Below are positions 22,211 through 32,710 of a stretch of 64,000 nt of DNA, piece after piece. The stretch spans positions 4,153,001-4,217,000 of the forward strand of contig BSBM01000870.1 in NCBI GenBank assembly GCA_027924585.1, read 5' to 3'. Made by a program: the position numbers and the translations under genes. Origin of the DNA: Larix kaempferi. Its lineage: Eukaryota > Streptophyta > Pinopsida > Pinales > Pinaceae. The notes beneath the pieces are model-generated. The model was given only the letters and a program-made list of their open reading frames with translations, made no database searches and was not told the origin of the DNA. Position 1 is the stretch's first letter, and every line of letters begins with the position of its first letter.

Positions 22211-24950
22211 AACTCCCAAGGTGGAAAAGATTCATGAACTCTTGTTCATGTCTCTTCAATCTTCGTCTACCTGGATTCCAAATTTTGTGTTGTAACTCTC
22301 CACTACCTTTACTATCACCATACTTCAATGTTGATCTCAGCTCACCTGGCTTCCACACTTTATGTTTCAATCTGTCATTGCATTCACCTGTAACCTCTTC
22401 TTCAGTGAATGAACTCAAACCATTGACCTTCTTTCTTTGTCTTCTATACATTCTCTTGGAATGCTTCAACATGAGTCTCCATAACTTTTCAACCTCTTTA
22501 TCCAACTCTACATATTCACCTTTAAGTTGTTGACTATTTACTTCTACCACCCTTACATCCTTAATGTCCTTGAAGACATCTCCCTCTGCAATGTTCATTC
22601 GCTACTCTTGTACTTCAATTTTACTTCCAAGAAGTAACTCTAATTTCTTGACTACATTATCATATTCACTCTTTCCTTCCTTTGTACTAGCAAACTTATC
22701 ATGAGTTTGAAAACTAACATATGTCTCTATCCCTATCAAATTTTGAGACATTTCCCTGTCACCGACTGCAATCTCACTTCCATCCTTAGGTTCCTCTAGC
22801 AAATGCTTTAGCAACTCAACTTTCCTTTGACATCTTGCAAATACTTCATCTTCCATCTCAACAATACTATGTTGCTTGAGATCTCTTACCTTCTCTACTT
22901 CATACATTTCACTCACCTTTTTGTCTTTCAAGGCAATATCCGCATACAGTAAACATAATACAGCTCCACCTTTATGAGACATCCCGGTCTCATCCCTTTT
23001 CACTTCATCCTCCACTACACCTGCAAACTCACAGTTAACTTGCAATTTAAAAATTTTTCCCTTCTGGTCAGATACTAGAACCACTTCTCCCCTCAATAAC
23101 ATTCTTAATAACTCAGTCTCTTCATCTTCCATGACTGTCCTTCGTTGCCTTACGTTCACTTGTTGACCTTGAGATCCAACTTAATGTCTAAGAAGAAAAT
23201 TATTCACTACCTTCTTGACTGCAACACTATGATCATCTTCTTCTTCTTCAGCAACCTTACACTTTTGTCTCATCAACATCTGATTGTCATCCTCTTGAGA
23301 GCTTATTACTGTATCACTTCCCTCGGTATTGTCTTCTGAGACAATCTTCTCCTTCTCATTCCTTGTATCATTGTCCTTTGTGACAATTTCACCACCTTCT
23401 TCTAGCTCCAGCTTGGCATCTTGGATTTGCACTCTCTTAGTACTTAGTTTCATTTCCAGAAATTTCATCTCATTGCTTAAACTTATCAATTCACTTGGAA
23501 TTGTCTCTGGAAACTCTGTATAATCCTCACTGGTTTCATCACCTACCAACCCATCATCTAGAGATTGTATCTCTTATATTTGAGGTCCCTCATCCACAAT
23601 CCTCATACAACCTTCTTCATCCTCTGCAACAACTATTAGCAATCGTTCATTACCCTGACCATCATCAAGGTTAACAGTCCTCAATGATTGTCCATCATTT
23701 GCACAATCTTCCATAGCAATATTCAATAGCTGCTTTTCTTCATTGCATCCTATATTTATACAAAAAATACTATGGGGTTTTGTGACCTCATCTACTATCT
23801 CAATCATCAAATCCTCAGGCTGATATGAACTAATCCAAAGACTCAAAAAGTCAGCAATGACTCCTTTTTCAGATTGTATGTCTGCTCCAACTTCTTCATC
23901 AAAGAAGATTTATGATTCTGGTTCACCACTATGAGCTTTCATTTCCAGCTCAACGACTTTGAGTTCTTCCTTTACTCTGGCATCCAACCTTTGCTTCAAC
24001 CTTACCTGCAATAAGCTCCAACTTACTATCTTCTTCTTTAATTCCCAACCAAACCATTGGTCTTTTCCTTGTTCTTCTAGCACCCTCATCATCAATGTCA
24101 CTCTTTCTTTCATCTCAACAAGCTCTTCCTCAAATGTCTTTTGATGCATCTTCTCTTTTATGCCAACAACTTTGACATCTTCCTTCATTCCACTGTAATT
24201 CTTCTCTGAATCTCTTATATGACTAGGGATAGTCATCTTCTTTTCTGGGTTTAAGACAGTGTCAGATGACTGTCTATCATCTCTTATGCTTGAGCAACTT
24301 GCAACCACGCACCAATCATTAATTTTAAAATCATAAGGCCTTATAGCCCCTCTTGTTGTCTCAAACGTCAAACCTCTCAACTGGTTTTCATCTTCTAAAG
24401 GGTCTATGAGACCATTAAGTAGTCCCATGCCTTCCTCATCATCTCTACTCTTTCCAAGGATAGATCCTTGTTCAAGTCCACATAAGTAACCCTCTTTTTC
24501 AACACATGTCTTGTGATGTAACTTAACTCCTCTGAGTTCTTCCCTTAACTGATCACTTGCCTTGTGTCTTAGCTTATCCTGTAACAAATTCCACTTGATC
24601 CCTTTCTTCTGAAGAGTCCAACCATATCTATGGTCTTCCATATTTCTTTGTACAAATTTTCTCATCACCTCCAGCTGCACTTTCATTTCAACTAATTCCC
24701 TATCAAGCTTATCCTAACTTGATCTTCTATGGCCCCTCTCCGAACCTTTACTACAACTTTCAATAGTTCTAGCTTGCGCTCTCTTATGAGCTTCTCCTTG
24801 CTCATTGTGAGCTGCATTTAAGCCACCCCTATAGGCTGACTCCATCAACCTACCTTCACACACCATACTAAGCTTTTACATGCCTAGTCTTCCCTTGCTA
24901 TGTCTACTAACCCCCTCCTCTGGAATCTTTACTTGAGAATTCTCTACTCC
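22149..24950 (-). pseudogene. E2 long ORF: charged protein with duplicated module, function unknown
   Basis: One minus-strand frame from 24950 to the stop at 22149, about 934 codons, without a frameshift but with six internal stops (24876, 24714, 23910, 23574, 23181, 22602, given as lowest base). All six are TAA or TAG, each explicable by one C-to-T or G-to-A change. A module of about 65 residues occurs twice: from about 24707 (ELVEMKVQLEVMRKF..., then YGWTLQKKGIKWNLLQDKL) and from about 24128 (ELVEMKERVTLMMRV..., then FGWELKKKIVSWSLLQVRL). An acidic stretch follows, then near the end two copies of an L-x-H-K-[VI]-W-x-P-G motif. The frame runs into the 3' LTR. Composition suggests coiled coil. 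I do not recognise the family; a structural or gag-like role is speculation. Confidence 0.6.
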
Positions 24951-25690
24951 TTAGCTTCTGCATTCAATCTACTCACCATCTCTTCCCAACCTCAACTGGA
25001 TAGGTTCATTGCCATATTCTCCAAGAACTCTACTTGTTCTTAACTTCAACCACTCTATAACAATTTCTCTATCTCCGGTACTTGTAGTCAACAATCACTA
25101 ACAACTACTGAAAACAAGACATTCTCGTCTCTATGTTAAATTCCTTTGAACAAGCATTTATGCTGCCACAATCTCCAATGTCCTCTCAACCAAGAACACA
25201 CCCTTGGAGATTAGTCCTTCAACAAAAAATTTCCTACCTTTCTCCCAAGGTAGAAAGTCTTCTCAAGAGTACTTCAAAGTTCTTTCTCAATCACAAATTA
25301 ACTCTGTAATCAACAATTCATCACACAAATAAATACAACAACTAAAACACCTTACCTCAATCAAATTTCCAACTTGCAATGCTAAAGTTCCGAGTCCTTT
25401 CTCCTCTAGGCTTCCCTCTTGCAGTTACACTCCCATGAGAACTTCACTAGTCTCACTCTTTTCCCAATTTCAATTTGGAAATACCTTCAGTACCAGCTTG
25501 CTATGGACTCCTTCAACCACACTTTATTCTGCTCCTTTCTTAAAGCAGCAACCCTCCTTAGCATTATATCTTTAGAGCTTCATCTCAAAACCCCATTAAG
25601 TCTTCAAGCAAACTCATACAACTCTACATCTTTCTGCAACCTTGTTGTATTTCTGCTACCTCCAATAACTCTCTAGGGAGCGAACCTTTG
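24951..25690 (-). other. E2 5' internal region
   Basis: About 740 bp between the long frame and the primer site. It is pyrimidine-rich on the plus strand. The plus ORF 25419-25676 is probably accidental. The true start of the E2 protein may lie here behind a stop or frameshift. Confidence 0.4.
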
Positions 25691-25702
25691 GCTCTGATAC
25701 CA
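25691..25702 (-). promoter_or_regulatory. E2 primer-binding site
   Basis: Minus-strand TGGTATCAGAGC, four bases from the LTR end at 25707; initiator-Met type. Confidence 0.88.
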
Positions 25703-25706
25703 AAAT

Positions 25707-26905
25707 TGATGGCAGGAATGCATGTGGGCCAAACCTGGCTTTTCCCCTGTATCTGTCGGCCTCAACTTGAACCTTAAAACAAGACCTCAAACCTATGTTC
25801 TCAGCAGAACCTATAACTTGACTATGTATCAATGATTACACTCTATTGAAACCTGAGATTAACAATAATATGTTGATTTATCAACAAGAGGGGATTCGAC
25901 CTTTCGTTTTCCAAAATCTCATTGGGAAAAAATGCTAATTCACCAAACTAATTCAAGGAGTTTCCCTCATCGTTTCTCCAACAGTTATCGAACTATACGG
26001 TATTGTAAAACCAGATGAATTTGTGGATCACCGATTTGTGAGGAGTTTGTTCAGGTGCTGGGCAGAAATCGATTCTCATAGAAAAACAACCTTTGTTCCT
26101 TGACTTGTGTTGTAGCTAGTGAAATTTCTCTTAACTATTAATATCCTCCCCTATGTGCGTGCTATGATTAACATATAAAACCACAGACACTCAAATCAAT
26201 AATTTTCACCATTACTGCCCTCTCCCTGAGGGTTTATGCAACTTAAACAATTTTTGATGCAATAGAGATTGAATTCGAACAGTTCGCCCGATTTGCAATT
26301 TAATAAAATATTTTTGCCTGCCAATGAAAGCATACAGTCGCGCAATAGACTCCTCCACACAGATTTCAAGTTATCTTACACACAGTCGACCTGATGGAAT
26401 CAATTCAACCATATAATGACACTCTTAAACACACATGAAACCAATTTTAATTCAAGATTCGGAATTAAATTCTCAGAGACAATTAAATTCCTTCCTTGCT
26501 CAAGAAATACACATAGAGAGTCTCTCTCACAAAGCCCTCTCTGTTCTTCCCCTCTTGCGAATCTCTCCTCTCTTCCTCTTAATTCAATTACAAAACAAAA
26601 ATCTAACAACTAACCAACTCTCGTCCTCAAATGAAAGGATTTCTGTTTTTAGAAAAACAACCTCCTACTATTCTTCAACAAACTACCTAATCTGGCTTGA
26701 TCTCCTCGTAGGGAGTATCAAAATGCCACGTATCACTATTTTCCCTCAACACTGACATCAAATCAACTCTGCCTACATATTTAACAATTAATAAAACATT
26801 AATAAACAAATTTCTTCAAACTCTAGGACTATCTATCCCTTTGTCAAGCCACAACATGTGACCAACCTGTCACATTGTTGGCTTTGTCATGATGCTCCTG
26901 CATCA
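25707..26905 (-). repeat. E2 5' LTR
   Basis: 1199 bp, uninterrupted partner of 20310-22210. Overlapping ORFs at 26400-26755 lie wholly inside it and are not taken as genes. Confidence 0.88.
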
Positions 26906-27514
26906 TTTATTGTACCTTTGTCATTATTGAATGAGTATGCAAGATCAATGTAACCCTTGGAGCTCTCAACAATTGCAATTTCAAGCTCTATATCGCATCA
27001 GTCATCTCTTGTACTCTTTTTTGCTTGTGTTAATTCATCAGGTTGTTCCCTTGCATGTTTTCTCATGGGTATTTCAGATTTCTTGACTAGCTCGCATGAT
27101 GATTCACTTGGCAAGCACAATGTCTTGCATTTGTTGTTGTTGGTCATTGAGTTCTATGGGAAACTCTGCCAGAGTTGATTCCAATAACACCTTTGATTCA
27201 ACCACATCTGCTTATGAGAATGTAGTTTGCTCTTGTGATAATATCTCTTTCTCTTCTATAGAAGGTTGTGATTCTTCTTCCCCATCTTTCATAACTTCGT
27301 GTTTTTCCTCCAAGATCTTTATTTTTTGGTCTTTTTCTTTATCACTTTCTTCTTTTAAGTTTGCAACCTTCTCATTTTTATTTCCACTTTTAAATGGATG
27401 TTCCCACTCATTTTGGACTTGGTTTCTTTTATCTAAATTTTGAAAAATATTTGATATTATTTTTTCTTTAATTTTTCTTATTTCGTTAGCTAGGTTGTCA
27501 TCTTTGGAAGACAT
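26906..27514 (-). pseudogene. E4 ORF, N-terminal part: Lys/Glu-rich protein
   Basis: A 100-codon minus-strand frame starts at 27514 with MSSKDDNLANEIRKIKEK and is strongly charged (K and E), likely coiled coil. After a stop at 27212 the frame is intermittently open to the E2 junction at 26911 and continues at 20309. It may be a gag-like protein of the small element E4, but no zinc knuckle or other diagnostic motif is seen. Confidence 0.45.
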
Positions 27515-27719
27515 TGGTGTGCATAAATAGATTAGTGCACATCGAAATTTTGCTTATCAAGAGCAAAAAGATTTTAAATATAATAATCAATTATTATATT
27601 TCTTATTAATCTTTTTTTTTTTTTTAATAATAATATTTTTTAACAATATTAAAATAATATTTATTATTATTAATAGTATTTTGAAATATTATAATATTAT
27701 AATACAATATTATAAGTTT
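27515..27719. other. Extremely AT-rich spacer in E4
   Basis: About 200 bp dominated by poly-T and ATT/AAT runs, separating the purine-skewed leader from the E4 reading frame. Confidence 0.6.
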
Positions 27720-28323
27720 TTTTTTTGAGGGGGGGAGGGCGGGTTGAAGGTGGAATTAGGGTTTAACCTAAGGTGTGGATGGTGAGGAACGAGGCGGCGG
27801 AAGAAGCGTGGAGATAGAGGTAGGTGTCGGAGTTGGAGGAGGGATGGCGAGGAGAGTCCAGCGATGGAGAGCGTGGATGTGGAGAGCAACAGAGGACTGG
27901 AGCATGTGGGGGCGAGAGTTGTCAAAGGGAGGGAGCTGAAGGGAGTAGCGAGGGAAAGTGAAAGAGAGTGTGGCGGAGAGGAGAGAGGAAGCGAGGGGGG
28001 GAGGAAGCAAGCTTGGTGAGGGTGTCGGAGGAAGGGTTGGTGAGAGGAGAAAGGTGAGTGGGGGATGTGTGCGCCGAGAGATGGAATTTGTGGGGAGCAC
28101 GTGAGGAGAATGGGAGGAAGACACAGGTGGCTGGAGTGGATTGTGGAGTTTGGCACAAGGGGAAATGAAGGAAGCTTGAGCATGAGGGAGAGGCGTGGAA
28201 TTGTGTAGTAGCATGAGAAGGCATGGAGTGTTGGAGGGAAAGCGGTGAATAAGATGGAGATGGAGATGCAGCGTGAGAAGAGAAAAGGATCCAAATCCGA
28301 GCTCAATAGATGGAGCGAAACCC
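27720..28323 (-). other. E4 leader: GC-rich, strongly purine-skewed on the plus strand
   Basis: About 600 bp dominated by G and A on the plus strand (runs such as gggggggagggcggg and repeated gagagga), hence C/T on the transcribed minus strand. Three minus frames stay open (27710-28336, 27768-28367, 27922-28224) simply because pyrimidine-rich text rarely makes stops; the products are Ser/Pro/Leu-rich and overlap, so I do not call them genes. Confidence 0.6.
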
Positions 28324-28335
28324 GCTCTAATACCA
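28324..28335 (-). promoter_or_regulatory. E4 primer-binding site
   Basis: Minus-strand TGGTATTAGAGC, one mismatch to the initiator-Met site, two bases from the LTR. Confidence 0.8.
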
Positions 28336-28337
28336 AA

Positions 28338-28582
28338 TGAAGTATAAAATACTTCTGAAACCCACAAGTATTTCTAAAACACCCACAAATATTTGGAACC
28401 GCACATTTTGATAAGAATAGTATTGATCAGATGATTTTTAACATTTACAAGCATTGACCATTTATAGGTGAATTGGGTATCGTTTCAATGGAACGATGTA
28501 CTGCTTAGAATTTAACTAGTTAGTTTAATTAATTAATCATATTTGTGATTAATTAATACTTTTACTATTTAGATACACAACA
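28338..28582 (-). repeat. E4 5' LTR
   Basis: 245 bp, TGAAGTATAAAAT...ATACACAACA on the plus strand, followed exactly by the AACAT duplication. Confidence 0.88.
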
Positions 28583-29194
28583 AACATGATAGGAGGAGGT
28601 GTACAAGAGTCCTCTAAAACTGTTGAATGGACTTGAGAATACAAATATGGTACTAAATGATGTGTGTAGTGTTTCCAAATGAAGGTTAAAGAATCTTTGT
28701 TAACTGAAGGAGGAACATGATTTCAGAGTTCAAGTGAAATATGGCTAAATTACTTTGTGTTACCTTTGTGCAATATGTGTTGTTTAATGCATCAAATTGA
28801 ACTTTTTCAGTCATATTAGTAGGGTCTCCCAAGCAACATTCCACCTCAATCCATATCAATAATATCACAAGTGACTTTATCCACAAATTTAGGACCAAAA
28901 ACAAATAAGATGGTGCATGTGTGCATGATCTATGAAGAACTAATATCCCCATCCAAGTGCACATGGATGGGGATGACGGATTTTGCAATCATATTATCTT
29001 GTAAGCCATTCTCAAGGATACAAGCAATGGAGAAATTTTGGGAGAGATGTATGCATGCAATAAATAAACTATTTTGAGCGAAATTTTGGGAGATGTGCAC
29101 ATGCGATAAATAAACTATTTTCCGCTTTTGAAGGACTAGAGTGTTGCAATAAGGTGACTTTATTGGGTCCCCTTAGCTCTTCATAGGTTATATG
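28583..29194. other. Sequence between E4 and E3
   Basis: No recognised gene; plus and minus ORFs (28686-29077) shadow one another. A 48-bp direct duplication (gaaattttggga... at 29032 and 29080) is present. It continues the host sequence left of 13210. Confidence 0.5.
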
Positions 29195-29777
29195 TGTTAA
29201 GATTCAATATGCTAAGACAGAAAATATCACCATTACATTCCATTTCACAACAATAGCATATACAGGATCACTGAAAGAACAACAAGCACAGCATAAACAC
29301 AAGAGACACAGATTTATCCTGGGAAACCCTCATGGGGTATAAAACCCAACAAAGCTTCCTCAATATAGATGACCAACAAATACAAAGATGTAAACCCTAA
29401 ACATGAGCTCCTTCTCCTCCACAGCAAATCTCTCCCTCACCTATGTGTTATTCACAAGTGAGTGTAGTGTGTTAAATGAGGAAAACACCTCCTCTATTTA
29501 TACACAACTCCGACTTGTCTTTTACACAAGCTAGGTCGGCCCCCAACTTAACCACTTTACATAATGTGACAAGGCCAACCCCACTAGGGTGGTCTAATAA
29601 CCCTTTGACCCACATAACACATACAGGGCCGACCCCACTAAGGAAGTCTAATAACCCAAGTTACCACGGAGGAATAAACATCTCTGGATACATGACAAAG
29701 TCTCATTGGAGGAATGAAACATCTCCGGAATAATAAAGTACAAATATAATATTCGTAGAAGTTACAATATTTCAACA
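29195..29777 (-). repeat. E3 3' LTR
   Basis: 583 bp. The reverse complement begins TGTTGAAATATTG and ends GAATCTTAACA, as in E1. Confidence 0.88.
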
Positions 29778-29792
29778 CTCCCCCTTAACGAG
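29778..29792 (-). promoter_or_regulatory. E3 polypurine tract
   Basis: Minus-strand CTCGTTAAGGGGGAG directly before the 3' LTR, identical to E1. Confidence 0.85.
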
Positions 29793-29989
29793 AAGGATAT
29801 TATGACATCTACAGGAGCAAGGAGTCATCAACATCATACATGATACATCTATAAATCATTGGAAGCTTTCTTTATACATCATCTGTAACTCAAGCAGTTA
29901 CTGGAACATCTTCAATACTGGAACATCAACATCTTCAGTACTGAATATTCATCTTCTGCAGCACTCGAACAGCTACAATAACATCATCA

Positions 29990-30250
29990 TATGGATCCTC
30001 TCGATCAACAACATCGTCATCACACGATCATCAACATCGTCATCACACGATCATCATCATCGTCATCTAGACCATCACGATCAACAGCATCGTCATCTCG
30101 ATCAACATCTGGATCCTCTCGATCAACATCTGGATCCTCTCGATCTACAGCATCTAGATCGTCTCGATCTATAGCATCTTGATCATCTCGATCTACAGTA
30201 TCTGGATCATCTCGATCTACATCATCTAGATCATCTCAATCTATATCATC
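29990..30250. repeat. E3 short-unit repeats ('ctctcgatcaacatctggat')
   Basis: Degenerate 18-24 bp units built on 'tctcgatc(a/t)aca' and 'catcatctagatc', homologous in position and text to 14820-15030 of E1. The plus ORF 29991-30182 (Ser/Arg-rich) is a by-product. Confidence 0.8.
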
Positions 30251-30589
30251 TGCAATACACACGATCCAATTTCAGGATGATCAATCCTGCTCACTTTAAG
30301 ACATCTCTCATGTCTATGGACGATACAATCCAGATCTTACTTACAGGATGATCAATCCCGATCCTTTTAAGACAAATCTCATGTCTAGGGATGATGCAGT
30401 CGATGATCCTTTTAAGACAAATCTCATGTCTAGGGACGATGCAGTCCCGACCACAGTGCCAGTCCTTTTTCATACTGGATGTGACCTAGATTAGATCTAG
30501 GATTTACCACCACAGAGCTAGTCTTTTTTCATACTGGATGTGACCTAGATCAGATCTAGGATTTATCACGTACATTTTGAACTAAAAGC

Positions 30590-31115
30590 TGAGGGACGAT
30601 GCAGTCCTATCATCAATTTTCGGAGACAGATGTCTACGGATCAATTCTGGGACTGAAGTCCGAGGAAGATACAATCCCCACATTCTCGGAGACAGATGTT
30701 TATGGATCAATTCTGGGACCGAAGTCCGGGGAAGATACAATCCCCACATTCTCAGAGACAGATGTCTGCGGATCAATTATAGGACTGAAGTCTGAGGAAG
30801 ATACAATCCCCACATTCTCGGAGACAGATGTCTACGGATCAATTTTGGGACCAAAGTCTAGGGATGATGCAATCTCTCTTCTTTCTCGGATACATAAGTC
30901 TACGGATCAATTCTGGGACTGAAGTCCAGGGATGATGCAATCCCTCTTCTTTCTCAAAGACATATGTCTATGGATCAATTCTGGGACCGAAGTCCAGGGA
31001 TGATGCAATCCCTCTTCTTTCTTGGAGACATATGTCTACGGATCAATTCTGGGACCGAAGTCCAGGGATGATGCAATCCCTCTTCTTTCTCGGAGACATA
31101 TGTCTACGAATCTTT
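30590..31115. repeat. E3 tandem array, 66-68 bp units
   Basis: The marker ggatcaatt recurs at 30638, 30704, 30770, 30836, 30904, 30972 and 31040, so the period is 66 then 68. Where it is 66, the unit keeps frame and gives a 22-residue repeat in the plus ORF 30599-30922 (ETDVYGSILG...). This looks like expansion of the spacer, not a gene. Confidence 0.88.
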
Positions 31116-31268
31116 TTAGAACATGTGTTCAAGGATGATGCAATCCATTCGTCAACTTAGACCCTATCTAAGGACCATTCACCAACCTCACTGTCGGCAT
31201 CACCAATATAGGTATCCACATCATCGACCTCACTGTCGATGCAGGCAATCTTATCATAAGTGACCACA

Positions 31269-31952
31269 TCACTCCCCCTTTCGAGGAGGGTCCTTCTGAA
31301 CTACATCAAGCTTGTCTCGAAAATACTCAAACTTTACTCGAGACAAAGGTTTGGTCAATACATCAGCAACTTGTTCATCAGTGCTCACATACTCGAGCTT
31401 AATAGCTCCTTTCTGCACCATACCCCGTATATAAAAATATTGGATCTCTATGTGCTTTGACTTATCATGGAACACTGAATTCTCTGTCATCTTGATACAA
31501 CTCTGGTTGTCACACAGGATCATAGTAGGGTCCATCTCTAAGTCAAGCAATCCTGATAACAACTTCTGAAGCCATACCGCTTCACAACTAACAGAGCAAG
31601 CAGCTACATATTTTGCTTCAGCTGTACTGAGAGCCACACTAGACTGCTTCCTGCTAAACCACGGGATCATGGTAGATCTTAGACAATAACATCCGCCCGA
31701 TGTGCTCTTCCTGTCTGATACACTTCCTGCCCAATCAGCATCTATGTAGCCATACAATTTGAAGTCATGATCTCCAAGATAACATAGATCAAAGTCTATC
31801 GTACCCTGTAGGTACCTCATCACATGCTTTGCAACACGCCTAGGTTCTGCTAGATACTGACTCAAGGTGCTCACAACAAAGCATATATCTAACCTGGTAT
31901 TCGTTAGATACATCAATGACCTAATAATCTGTCTGTACAGAGTTACATCCAC
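31269..31952 (-). pseudogene. E3 RNase H domain (copia type), intact frame
   Basis: 227-codon minus-strand frame. In order: SLMYLTNTRLDICFVVSTLS (connection), YIDADWAGSVSDRKSTSGG (first catalytic Asp), LSTAEAKYVAA (catalytic Glu), ILCDNQSCIKM (catalytic Asp), ADVLTKPLS near the C-terminus and PPRKGE at the end. All catalytic positions are present. A stop lies a few codons upstream of this frame, cutting it from reverse transcriptase, so it is a remnant and not a working polyprotein. Confidence 0.85.
31272..31283 (-). promoter_or_regulatory. E3 internal purine tract
   Basis: Minus-strand CGAAAGGGGGAG over the last RNase H codons, as in E1; about 1.5 kb from the LTR-adjacent tract. Confidence 0.6.
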
Positions 31953-32710
31953 TAACTCTGATTAGTCATCATCTAACAGCTTCAAGTCGGAACCCCTGAG
32001 AGTGACCATGGTTGTACATTCCAATATATCAAATCTTTCCCTGGTTGAGAAAGACTCCTTCTAGGCCTTGCCATACTTCCAGACCTAGGAAGTAATATAT
32101 CAATCCGGGATCTTTTATCTCAAATTCTACAGAGAGCTTTCTTCTTTCTTTCCATGATCTGTTTCTCATTCCCTGTCAAAAAGAGATCATCCACATACAA
32201 TAATAATATGATAGGTTCATCATCCATAACCTTAAGGTAAAGGTTAGGATCAACTTTACTTTTGGTAAATCCCAAGCTTGTCAAGAAGCTATCAATTCTC
32301 CCTCTGTAACTGAACATCATTCACACTCTACATTGACTGATCTTCTGCATATCTATCTGTGCCATCTCACGTCAGATGGGTCTACTGATATGAGCCTCAA
32401 GATCATTCGAACTCTGTGGCGAGTTCCTTCTTGCATCCATGTCATCTGTATATAGAGACCATCTTCAATCTTGTAGCAAAGGTTGAAATCCGCATCACCC
32501 ATGGTGATCATTAAGCTCATCAAATGACTATCGATCCTGGATACCCGTACAGAGCTTTCTTCAATTGAATCCTAGGAGTTTTCTCGATTCACACTTCTTC
32601 TTAAATTACACCATTAGGAGAATGGTCTTATCTAGCCACTTGGAGCAAACATCTCGTCATGATCCTCTTCCTCTTTCTAAGAGAATCTTCTAGCCACGAG
32701 CCTTCTATAG
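31953..32710 (-). pseudogene. E3 reverse transcriptase remnants with YVDD box
   Basis: The minus ORF 32120-32320 carries RIDSFLTSLGFTKSKVDPNL and the catalytic box LLLYVDDLFLTG, diagnostic of copia reverse transcriptase. Downstream to 31953, stops and shifts interrupt the connecting region (YYFLGLEVWQG-like). Upstream, the text joins a duplicated, scrambled segment, then ARGFS/FAPVA-like remnants near 32640-32710. The same odd junction occurs in E1 near 16630, so it predates both insertions. Confidence 0.75.

Larger units (their letters stand above)
20310..26905 (-). mobile_element. E2: LTR element with an unknown protein, TSD TTTAT
   Basis: LTRs at 20310-22210 (containing a solo LTR) and 25707-26905 begin TGATGGCAGG and end CTCCTGCATCA on the plus strand. 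TTTAT is duplicated exactly (20305-20309, 26906-26910). A primer site at 25691-25702 sets minus orientation. The 3.5 kb body has no gag zinc knuckle, protease, integrase, reverse transcriptase or RNase H that I can recognise, so it is non-autonomous; it carries one long, stop-broken reading frame instead. Confidence 0.88.
13215..28582 (-). mobile_element. E4: small LTR retrotransposon, host of nested insertions
   Basis: LTRs at 13215-13469 and 28338-28582 are near-identical. The duplication AACAT flanks the unit exactly (13210-13214 and 28583-28587). A primer site, TGGTATTAGAGC on the minus strand, sits beside the right LTR, which sets minus orientation; a purine tract lies next to the left LTR. 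Removing E1 and E2 leaves only about 2.5 kb, with a lysine/glutamate-rich frame and no reverse transcriptase or integrase. This makes it a non-autonomous element that needed enzymes from elsewhere. It was interrupted by E1 and E2, whose insertion points are 64 bp apart. Confidence 0.85.

Noticed and set aside
22234-22533. 99-codon plus-strand ORF
   Set aside because: Antisense shadow of the E2 long reading frame.
27710-28367. Three minus ORFs of 100-208 codons
   Set aside because: They overlap in different frames and arise from the pyrimidine-rich strand; products are low-complexity Ser/Pro/Leu. They also cross the E4 primer site and enter its LTR.
30599-30922. 22-residue repeat ORF (ETDVYGSILG...)
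   Set aside because: Produced by the 66-bp tandem array of E3; the period changes to 68 and breaks frame.
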